Shown here: one piece after another, positions 1 through 5,163 of the stretch
Layout: each line of letters starts with the position of its first letter
How positions within the stretch are numbered: the stretch's first letter is position 1
Assembly: GCA_035633075.1 (NCBI GenBank)
Contig: DASQFQ010000076.1
Span: 1 to 9,134 of the forward strand
DNA length: 9,134 nucleotides
From: DASQFQ01 sp035633075
GTDB lineage: Bacteria; Actinomycetota; Thermoleophilia; Solirubrobacterales; Solirubrobacteraceae
Direction: 5' to 3'
The notes under the pieces: generated by a model
What the model was told of the DNA's origin: nothing
Seen by the model: only the letters and a program-made list of their open reading frames with translations
Databases searched by the model: none
Translations under genes and position numbers: made by a program

Positions 1-448
1 GCACCCGCGTGTGGACGCGCACGGTGCCGCGATCCGGCTTGGACTGCGACTCGCGCAGCTCGAGCACCTCGGACTCGCAGTACAGCGTGTCGCCGTGGAA
101 CACAGGCGCGGGGTGCTTGAGCTCCTCCGTCGCCAGGTTGGCGATCGCCTTGCCCGAGACGTCGGAGACGCTCATGCCCAGGGCCAGCGAGTACACGAGC
201 GGCCCGACCACGACGTTGCGGCCCTGCTGGGACTGACCGGCGTAGACGTCGTTGATGTGCAGCGGGTGGTGGTTCATGGTGATGAGGCAGAACAGGTGGT
301 CGTCCGACTCGGTGACGGTCTTGGCCGGCCAGTGCTTGTAGACGGCACCGACCTCGAACTCCTCGAGGTAGCGGCCGTAGGGATGGGCGCCGGTCGCCTC
401 GCGGGCGGCCTGGTCGGTCTCGACGCTGCGGCTGGTTTCAGTGCTCAT
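1..448 (-). CDS. MaoC-family enoyl-CoA hydratase, partial (C-terminus off the left edge)
   Basis: Only the first 149 codons lie in the window; the reading frame is open to the edge. The protein has a hot-dog-fold MaoC dehydratase signature, MNHHPLHINDVYA at residues 58-70, which matches the hydratase-2 pattern around P-L-H-x-(D/N) with the active-site His at 64. The position that is Asp in classical (R)-specific enoyl-CoA hydratases is Asn59 here. VVGPLVYSLALGMS (80-93) and HPAPVFHGDTLY (112-123) also fit the family. MaoC proteins hydrate or dehydrate acyl-CoA thioesters in the cytoplasm. The divergent neighbour is a malyl-CoA/beta-methylmalyl-CoA lyase, so mesaconyl-CoA or a similar branched C4-C5 acyl-CoA is a plausible substrate, but this is inferred from context. 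The ATG at 446-448 is the only good start, and the intergenic side has no clear ribosome binding site. Family assignment is firm; substrate is not. Confidence 0.88.
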   Translation of the reverse strand, partial: MSTETSRSVETDQAAREATGAHPYGRYLEEFEVGAVYKHWPAKTVTESDDHLFCLITMNHHPLHINDVYAGQSQQGRNVVVGPLVYSLALGMSVSDVSGKAIANLATEELKHPAPVFHGDTLYCESEVLELRESQSKPDRGTVRVHTRV

Positions 449-591
449 GGCGCGGGATCATGGCGCACCGCCGCCGCCCCGGTGCCTACAGCCTCCGCGC
501 CACGAGCTTCCGGGTCACGCGCTGAGGGCCCCGGCGGATCCGCAGGGGTGGCGCGGTCGCGCCGAAGCCGCATCGTTAGATTCCCGGCCTC
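449..591. promoter_or_regulatory. Divergent promoter region between the MaoC and CoA-lyase genes
   Basis: This 143-bp gap separates two genes transcribed away from each other, so it must hold promoters for both. On the plus strand a TAGATT box at 577-582 ends 9 nt before the lyase ATG at 592, and no Shine-Dalgarno sequence lies between them. This spacing suggests transcription starting at or next to the ATG (a leaderless mRNA). No convincing -35 box is visible. On the minus strand a weaker CATGAT lies 8 nt before the MaoC ATG. The shared region suggests the two genes are regulated together, although no operator palindrome stood out. Confidence 0.45.
577..582 (+). promoter_or_regulatory. Candidate -10 box of the CoA-lyase gene (TAGATT)
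   Basis: TAGATT fits the TANNNT pattern of actinobacterial -10 elements and ends 9 nt before the ATG at 592. With no ribosome binding site in between, the transcript would begin at about the start codon. No -35 element is evident. The call rests on spacing and motif only. Confidence 0.4.
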
Positions 592-1641
592 ATGCGCAAC
601 CCCCGCGACTTCGCCAAGCCCCTCGCCGTCGGCGCCCCCGAGCCCGCGCTCGAGATCCCGGTCACCCCCTCCCGGATGATCCACTTCTTCGATCCGAGCA
701 ACGAGAGGATCGTGGCCAAGCTGCCCGATCTGGCCGCCAAGGCCGACATCCTGCTCGGCAACCTCGAAGACGCCATTGCCGTCGAGAACAAGGAGGCGGC
801 GCGCGCCGGGCTCGTACGGGTCGGACAGGAGGCCGAGCTCGGCGAGACGGCGCTGTGGACGCGGGTGAACTCGCTCGAGAGCCCCTGGGTCCTGGACGAC
901 ATCACGACGCTCGTGACCGAGATCGGTCACCGGCTCTCGGTGATCATGGTCCCCAAGGTCGAGGGTGCCTGGGACATCCATTACGTCGACCGGCTGCTCG
1001 CCCAGCTCGAGGCGCGGGCCGAGCTCGAGCGCCCCATCCTCGTGCACGCGATCCTCGAGACCTCGCTCGGCGTGGCCAACCTCGAGGAGATCGCGCAGGC
1101 CAGCCCGCGGATGCAGGGCATGAGCTTCGGCCCCGCCGACCTCGCGGCGTCGCGGCGGATGAAGACCACGCGCGTAGGCGGCGGGCACCCCGGCTACCGA
1201 GTGCTCTCCGATCCCGACCCCGCCGATCCCGAGGCCGCGCGCCCGAGCGCCCAGCAGGACCTCTGGCACTACTCGATCGGGCGCATGGTCGACGCCTGCA
1301 CCGCGACCGGGATCCTGCCGTTCTACGGCCCGTTCGGCGACATCAAGGACCTCGCGGGCTGCGAGGCGCAGTTCCGGGCCGCCTTCCTGATGGGCTGCGT
1401 CGGCGCCTGGTCGCTGCATCCCGCCCAGATCGACGTCGCCAAGAAGGTGTTCAGCCCCGACCCCGACGAGGTGGTCTTCGCCAAGCGCGTGCTCGAGGCC
1501 ATCCCCGACGGCCGCGGTGTGCACATGCTCGACGGCAAGATGCAGGACGACGCGACCTGGAAGCAGTGCAAGGTCATGGTGTCCCTGGCTGAGATGCTCG
1601 CGGCCAAGGATCCCGAGCTGGCGGAGGCCTACGGGATGTGA
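592..1641 (+). CDS. mcl: CitE-like CoA ester lyase, malyl-CoA/beta-methylmalyl-CoA/citramalyl-CoA lyase type
   Basis: This is a 349-residue member of the HpcH/HpaI aldolase-citrate lyase (TIM barrel) family. Recognisable blocks are GNLEDAI (56-62), TRVN (90-93), PKVEGAWDIH (121-130), ILETSLG (154-160, metal-ligand Glu156), FGPADLAASRRMKTTRVGGG (179-198, metal-ligand Asp183), FYGPFGDIKD (244-253) and GAWSLHPAQI (271-280). Length and these blocks match, from memory, the Chloroflexus trifunctional lyase of the 3-hydroxypropionate bicycle much better than the shorter mycobacterial CitE proteins of about 270 residues. Such enzymes use Mg2+ to cleave (S)-malyl-CoA to acetyl-CoA and glyoxylate, beta-methylmalyl-CoA to propionyl-CoA and glyoxylate, and sometimes (S)-citramalyl-CoA to acetyl-CoA and pyruvate, and they run in both directions. 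The MaoC hydratase beside it and the CoA ligase downstream fit such a pathway. The ATG is probably leaderless. Which of the three reactions dominates cannot be told. Confidence 0.88.
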   Translation: MRNPRDFAKPLAVGAPEPALEIPVTPSRMIHFFDPSNERIVAKLPDLAAKADILLGNLEDAIAVENKEAARAGLVRVGQEAELGETALWTRVNSLESPWVLDDITTLVTEIGHRLSVIMVPKVEGAWDIHYVDRLLAQLEARAELERPILVHAILETSLGVANLEEIAQASPRMQGMSFGPADLAASRRMKTTRVGGGHPGYRVLSDPDPADPEAARPSAQQDLWHYSIGRMVDACTATGILPFYGPFGDIKDLAGCEAQFRAAFLMGCVGAWSLHPAQIDVAKKVFSPDPDEVVFAKRVLEAIPDGRGVHMLDGKMQDDATWKQCKVMVSLAEMLAAKDPELAEAYGM

Positions 1642-1660
1642 TCCGGGGTATTCCCTCGCC

Positions 1661-2023
1661 ATGCCCATCGCCACCCCCGAGCTCGCGACCGTCCGGCGCC
1701 TGGGCGAGCGCGCCTGCGTGATCGACCTCGGCGCGGACTTCATGGCCGCGCGCGCGGCCGACGACCTCGCCGCCGGGGCGGCGGTCGGCGGGGCGCGCGA
1801 GTTCGTCTTCGACCTCACGCACGTCCGCCGCTACGAGGCCGAGGCGCTCTTCGACCTGGCCGCCCTCTGCCGGCGCCTGGTCAGCTACGGATGCGAGGTG
1901 CTCGTCGCCACGCACGATCCCGGCGTGACGCTCGAGCTGCGCAGGCTCGCGCACGGCGACGACTGGACGCTCTCGCCCACGCTGTCGGCCGCCCTGACCG
2001 GCCTGCTGAGCCGCCCGGTCTAG
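1661..2023 (+). CDS. Small STAS-domain-like protein with a degenerate phosphorylation site
   Basis: This 120-residue protein starts at the ATG 19 nt after the CoA-lyase stop, so it is probably cotranscribed with it. Its pattern is that of a STAS (anti-sigma-factor antagonist) fold: strand ACVIDLGADF (18-27), strand EFVFDLTHV (47-55), the helix EAEALFDLAALCRRLVSYG (59-77), strand CEVLVATHD (78-86) and a last helix VTLELRRLAHGDDW. In SpoIIAA-type antagonists the DSSG motif follows the second strand and carries the phosphorylated Ser. Here that stretch reads YEAEAL, so the phospho-Ser is missing and aligns with Glu61. It may be a constitutive-state antagonist or a STAS scaffold with another role. 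No link to the lyase is known to me. Assignment is by pattern only. The stop codon lies inside a CTAG shared with the convergent gene. Confidence 0.6.
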   Translation: MPIATPELATVRRLGERACVIDLGADFMAARAADDLAAGAAVGGAREFVFDLTHVRRYEAEALFDLAALCRRLVSYGCEVLVATHDPGVTLELRRLAHGDDWTLSPTLSAALTGLLSRPV

Positions 2024-2682
2024 AAGCGGTATTGCTTGCTTGGACAGCCGATCTTCGGGTCGCCCATGCCCGCGTTGTAGGGAAAACAGCTCGCGTAGCG
2101 GAACCGGCCGTGCCACGCCTGCGGGATGCGAACCAGGGCGCGGGCGATGAAGTGGCCGCGGCGGATCCGGCGCGTGCGCGCGCGGGCGGCGAGCGGCGCA
2201 GTCCCCGTGCCCCGGCGGCCGACGTAGAAGAGGGTCGGCTTGGTCAGGCGCACGTCGCGCGGGGTCGCGTAGACCTGGGTGAGGCGGATGACGTTGCGGC
2301 GAACGAGCCTGAAGGTGAGGTTGGAGCGGGGGAAGACGTACACGGGCTGGACCGCGCTGCGGTCGCCGAAGGCCGGGGCCAGGACCCGGACCTGGTGGTT
2401 GCGATCGAACGCCCGCTCGAAGGCGAACCGGCCGTCCAGCCCGGTGGTGGCCGTGCCGGGGCCTGAGAAGCTGCCGCGGAAGGGGTAGCGCCGCGCCTCG
2501 AGCACGACCTTTTGGCCCACGACCGGTGCGCCGTAAGGGCCGGTGAGCCGCCCCGCGACACTCTGGGTCTCGCCGAAATCGGCCCCGTCGGCGGGCAGCA
2601 CGCTGATCTCGACGACGGCGGCGCCCGCCGTCGCCGGCGCCACGGCGAGGACCGCCAGCAGGGTCACGAGCAGGCGCGGCAT
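2020..2682 (-). CDS. Secreted protein with an Ig-like/carboxypeptidase-regulatory-like domain, function unknown
   Basis: This 220-residue protein has a clear signal peptide (MPRLLVTLLAVLAVAPATAG, cleavage probably after A-x-A near residue 22). The next part, roughly residues 24-105, alternates short beta-type stretches, with GRLTGPYGAPVVGQKVVLEA and TTGLDGRFAFERAF resembling the Ig-like or transthyretin-like repeats found in exported proteins. The C-terminal half is rich in Arg and aromatic residues. Its only two cysteines in the mature chain (Cys199 and Cys213) could form a disulfide. No catalytic motif is visible. The ATG at 2680-2682 has no Shine-Dalgarno; a TAGGCT box 7 nt upstream suggests a leaderless transcript. 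It is divergent from the CoA ligase beta gene (45 bp apart) and convergent with the STAS gene. A bacterial surface or periplasmic-type structural role is a guess. Confidence 0.72.
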   Translation of the reverse strand: MPRLLVTLLAVLAVAPATAGAAVVEISVLPADGADFGETQSVAGRLTGPYGAPVVGQKVVLEARRYPFRGSFSGPGTATTGLDGRFAFERAFDRNHQVRVLAPAFGDRSAVQPVYVFPRSNLTFRLVRRNVIRLTQVYATPRDVRLTKPTLFYVGRRGTGTAPLAARARTRRIRRGHFIARALVRIPQAWHGRFRYASCFPYNAGMGDPKIGCPSKQYRF

Positions 2683-2727
2683 CCGCGGCAGCCTAGAGAC
2701 ACGGCGGCCGCTAGGGTTTCGCGCCGC
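2683..2727. promoter_or_regulatory. Compact divergent promoter with two leaderless-type -10 boxes
   Basis: These 45 bp lie between two divergent start codons. For the plus-strand ligase gene, TAGGGT at 2712-2717 ends 10 nt before the ATG at 2728. For the minus-strand secreted protein, TAGGCT (plus-strand positions 2690-2695) ends 7 nt before its ATG. Neither gene has a Shine-Dalgarno. The two -10 boxes are only 16 bp apart on opposite strands, so the -35 region of each promoter overlaps the other's core, and the two would compete for polymerase. No -35 consensus is recognisable for either. Confidence 0.45.
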
Positions 2728-3927
2728 ATGCGGTTCTTCGAGTACGAATCCCGCCAGATCGTCGCCAAGGCGGGCATCCCGGTTTCGTCCCATGGATTCG
2801 CGATAACACCCGAGGAGGCGAGAAGGATCGCCGAGGACATCGGGGCCCCGACGGTCGTGAAGTCCCAGGTCCTCACCGGCGGCCGGATGAAGGCCGGCGG
2901 CGTGAAGTTCGCCGACACGCCCGAGGAGGCCGAGCGTCACGCTGCGGACATCCTCGGGCTGGAGATCAACGGGCGCATGCCGCGCGGCGTCCTGGTGGAC
3001 TCGCGCGTGGCCGTCGAGCGTGAGTACTACGCCGGCGTCACGTGGGACGGGACGCGCAAGCGCCCTGTCCTGATCTTCTCGGACTTGGGCGGGATCGACA
3101 TCGAGGAGGTCGCCGCCGCCCACCCCGACCACGTCGGCCGCGCGCACTTCTCGACGCTGCGGCCGATCGGGGACTACGAGGCCAAGCAGGTGATCGCTTC
3201 GGTCGGGGTCACCGGCCGCGCCCTGACGCGCCTCACCCCGATCCTGGCCCGGCTCGCCCGGCTGTTTGTGCGGTACGACATGACGCTGGCCGAGATCAAC
3301 CCGCTGGCCGAGCTCGAGGACGGCTCCTTCGTCGCCGTCGACGCCCACATGGACATGGAGAACGAGGCACGGCCGCGCCAGCGCGCCCTGCTGTCCGAGC
3401 TCGGGATCGGCGACGAGGAGACCCGTCAGGCCCGCGAGGCGACCGAGTTCGAGCTGGCCGGCGAGGCCGTCGACCAGCAGGACCACCGCGGCGTGGCGGG
3501 CAACGTGACCGAGTTCGACGGCGACCTCGGCCTCGTCATCGGCGCGGGCGGCGGCTCGCTGACGCTGTTCGACGCGGTCCGCGCCCACGGCGGGCGCCCG
3601 GCCAACTACTGCGAGATCGGCGGCAACCCGTCGGTGGCCAAGACCTGCGGCCTGGCCAAGCTCGTGCTCCAGAAGCCCGGGGTGCAGAAGATCGCCGTGA
3701 TGATGTCGATCGTCTCCAACACCCGGGTGGACATCGTCGCCCGCGGCGTGATCAAGGCCTGCGTCGAGCTCGGCCACGACCCGGCCGAGAAGATCTCCAT
3801 CTTCCGCATCCCGGGAGCGTGGGAGGAGGAGGGCTACAAGATCCTCGAGCGCTACGGCGTTCCCTACGCCGACCGCTCCGTCTCGCTCAACGAGGCGGCT
3901 CGGCGCGCGGTGGCCGGCTCGCCGTGA
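2728..3927 (+). CDS. Succinyl-CoA-synthetase-like CoA ligase, beta (ATP-grasp) subunit
   Basis: This 399-residue protein begins with an ATP-grasp nucleotide-binding domain. Residues PTVVKSQVLTGGRMKAGGVK correspond to the P-x-VVK-x-QV-x-GGRGKAGGVK motif of SucC, with GRGK changed to GRMK; TLAEINPLAE is the conserved ATP-grasp Glu-Asn block. The C-terminal CoA-ligase domain has GLVIGAGGGSLTLFDAV and then GGRPANYCEIGGNPSVAKTC, where ordinary SucC has a D-V-GGGA-type sequence. The N-terminus MRFFEYESRQI and the C-terminal FRIPGAWEEEG also differ from true SucC. It is thus a divergent paralogue whose GGNPS stretch recalls ATP-citrate-lyase/citryl-CoA-synthetase relatives. It should form acyl-CoA from a carboxylic acid, ATP and CoA together with the alpha subunit encoded next. 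Malate, citramalate, mesaconate, citrate or succinate are all possible substrates; the nearby malyl/citramalyl-CoA lyase favours a C4-C5 hydroxy-dicarboxylate. Probably leaderless. The TGA stop overlaps a GTG. Confidence 0.85.
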   Translation: MRFFEYESRQIVAKAGIPVSSHGFAITPEEARRIAEDIGAPTVVKSQVLTGGRMKAGGVKFADTPEEAERHAADILGLEINGRMPRGVLVDSRVAVEREYYAGVTWDGTRKRPVLIFSDLGGIDIEEVAAAHPDHVGRAHFSTLRPIGDYEAKQVIASVGVTGRALTRLTPILARLARLFVRYDMTLAEINPLAELEDGSFVAVDAHMDMENEARPRQRALLSELGIGDEETRQAREATEFELAGEAVDQQDHRGVAGNVTEFDGDLGLVIGAGGGSLTLFDAVRAHGGRPANYCEIGGNPSVAKTCGLAKLVLQKPGVQKIAVMMSIVSNTRVDIVARGVIKACVELGHDPAEKISIFRIPGAWEEEGYKILERYGVPYADRSVSLNEAARRAVAGSP

Positions 3928-4025
3928 GCATCCTCGTCGACGCCGAGCAGGGGGGCTTCGCCCCCCTTCAGCCGTCCGGCTTCGCCGGCCGGCACGCGCA
4001 CAGGAACAATGTCGATCCTTATTGA
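3924..4025 (+). pseudogene. Vestigial SucD-type start: 33-codon ORF between the ligase subunits
   Basis: A GTG at 3924 overlaps the beta-subunit stop as GTGA, the usual coupling seen in ligase operons. It encodes (V/M)SILVDAEQ, the typical opening of SucD-family alpha subunits. The frame then runs through two GC-rich hairpins and ends at TGA 4023-4025, in a different frame from the real alpha subunit, whose ATG at 4009 encodes MSILIDAD. The first eight residues therefore occur twice, 85 bp apart, with mostly synonymous codon differences. Ribosomes translating this short ORF would stop 17 nt inside the alpha gene and could re-initiate there, so it may still act as a coupling leader. Whether it is translated is unknown. 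Confidence 0.6.
3950..3992. repeat. Tandem GC hairpins with TTC triloops (REP-like)
   Basis: Hairpin 1 is a perfect 7-bp stem, GGGGGGC (3950-3956) with GCCCCCC (3960-3966), loop TTC. Hairpin 2 is CCGGC (3976-3980) with GCCGG (3984-3988), loop TTC, and its right arm continues into the palindrome GCCGGCCGGC (3984-3993). Both share the core GGCTTCGCC. No run of T follows either, so an intrinsic terminator is unlikely. The arrangement resembles small intergenic palindromic elements that occur in many copies in GC-rich genomes, but only one copy is visible here. Confidence 0.6.
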
Positions 4026-4926
4026 CGCGGACACGACGTTCATCGTCCAGGGGATCACCGGGCGCGAGGCGGTCAACCTCACCCGCGAGTGCCTGGACTA
4101 CGGTGCCGGGGCGAGGATCGTCGGCGGCGTGACCCCGGGGCGCAGGGGCCGCGACGTCCACGGCGTCCCCGTCTTCGACACGGTCGAGCAGGCCGTCGCC
4201 GATCACGGCGCGCCGATCGACGGCTCCGTGGTGACGGTTCCGCCGGCCTACACCGGGGACGCCGTCATGGAGGCGATCGAGAACGGCGTGCGCCTCGTGG
4301 TCATCGTGACCGAGCGGATCCCGCGCGCCGACGTGGCCCAGATGGTCGAGCTCGCCGACGAGCGCGGGGGGCGGATCATCGGGCCCAACTGCCTTGGCAT
4401 CATCGTTCCCGACGTGGTGAAGATGGGCGGCATCGGTGGGCCTGCGCGCGACGCCGCCAAGGCCTACTCGTCCGGACCGGTCGGCGTGATCTCGCGCTCG
4501 GGCGGCATGACGACGGAGATGTCCTCGACGCTGACGGCCGCCGGCCTGGGCCAGTCCACCGCGGTCTCGATCGGGGGCGACGCCATCATCGGCTCCACCT
4601 ACGCCGAGCTGATGCCCCTCTTCGAGGCCGACGTGCAGACACATGCGATCGTCATCTACACCGAGCCGGGCGGGCGCATGGAGGCCCAGCTCTCCGAGTG
4701 GGTGCTCGCCAACGAGTCCCGCCTGCCGATCGTGGCCTTCATGGCCGGGCGCTTCATGGACGAGATGCCCGGCATGTCCTTCGGCCACGCGGGGACGATC
4801 GTCGAGGGCAAGGAGGACACCGCCTCGGAGAAGATCGCGCGCCTGGCCGCCGCTGGGATCGCGGTCGCCGAGCGAATCGAGGACATCCCCGGGATGGTCC
4901 GCCAGAGGATCGGAGCGGCCGTCTGA
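4009..4926 (+). CDS. Succinyl-CoA-synthetase-like CoA ligase, alpha subunit
   Basis: This 305-residue protein has the CoA-binding Rossmann domain first (FIVQGITGREA near residue 12, with GGVTPGRRGRDVHGVPVFDTV following, as in SucD). The linker RIIGPNCLGIIVPDVVKMG is the SucD GPNCPGII block with Pro changed to Leu. The ligase domain shows GVISRSGGMTTEM, GQSTAVSIGGDAIIGS and GMSFGHAGTIVEGK, in which His260 is the phosphorylated His of the family. All catalytic features are kept, so it should be an active partner of the beta subunit. Acyl-carboxylate specificity is unknown; sequence differs enough from housekeeping SucD to suggest a dedicated substrate. The ATG at 4009 is preceded by AGGA (4002-4005) at only 3 nt spacing; an older start may have been the GTG at 3924. 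Its stop overlaps the ferredoxin start by one base. Confidence 0.9.
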   Translation: MSILIDADTTFIVQGITGREAVNLTRECLDYGAGARIVGGVTPGRRGRDVHGVPVFDTVEQAVADHGAPIDGSVVTVPPAYTGDAVMEAIENGVRLVVIVTERIPRADVAQMVELADERGGRIIGPNCLGIIVPDVVKMGGIGGPARDAAKAYSSGPVGVISRSGGMTTEMSSTLTAAGLGQSTAVSIGGDAIIGSTYAELMPLFEADVQTHAIVIYTEPGGRMEAQLSEWVLANESRLPIVAFMAGRFMDEMPGMSFGHAGTIVEGKEDTASEKIARLAAAGIAVAERIEDIPGMVRQRIGAAV

Positions 4927-5162
4927 TGTCGCGGCTCTTCATCGACGTCGAGGTGACCCCCGAGGCGGCCGCGGACCCCACGGTGGCGGCGAAGCTCACC
5001 GAGGTCTGCCCCGTCGACATCTACGCCCAGGGCGAGGACGGCGGGGTGCGCGTCGTCGAGGAGAACCTCGACGAGTGCGTGCTGTGCCGGTTGTGCATCG
5101 ACGCCGCCCCGCCCGGCGCCGTCACGGTCCGCAAGCTCTACGACGACGGCTCTGCGCTCTGA
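4926..5162 (+). CDS. Small single-cluster [4Fe-4S] ferredoxin, FixX-like spacing
   Basis: This 78-residue protein starts at an ATG overlapping the ligase alpha stop (TGATG), so the two are translationally coupled. Its only cysteines are Cys28 in VCPVDIY and the cluster Cys51-x2-Cys54-x2-Cys57, enough for one [4Fe-4S] cluster. The order CP-aromatic first and CxxCxxC later, with a GGVRVV strand between them, resembles FixX-type ferredoxin-like proteins rather than two-cluster ferredoxins. Ferredoxins of this kind pass electrons between soluble redox enzymes. No oxidoreductase is encoded in this window, and CoA ligases do not need electrons, so the partner must lie elsewhere or the protein has a structural role. 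The ligase-ferredoxin coupling is the notable point. Fold and cluster assignment are good; function is open. Confidence 0.85.
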   Translation: MSRLFIDVEVTPEAAADPTVAAKLTEVCPVDIYAQGEDGGVRVVEENLDECVLCRLCIDAAPPGAVTVRKLYDDGSAL

Positions 5163-5163
5163 G

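Noticed and set aside
1645..1655. Near-palindrome GGGGTATTCCC before the STAS-like gene as an operator.
   Set aside because: It is short, imperfect and single-copy within a 19-bp intergenic gap; nothing else supports a binding site.
445..1818. Long open frame on the minus strand opposite the CoA lyase gene (457 codons).
   Set aside because: It is antisense to a well-conserved enzyme, has a low-complexity Arg/Gly/Pro/His-rich product with no domain pattern, and results from GC-rich third positions.
3950..3966. Intrinsic terminator between the ligase subunits.
   Set aside because: The stem is strong but no T-run follows, and termination here would separate subunits that must be made together.
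2683..4788. Upstream extension (about 700 codons) of the secreted-protein frame across the opposite strand of the ligase genes.
   Set aside because: The signal peptide at 2682 fixes the true start; the upstream part is a low-complexity shadow of the ligase operon.
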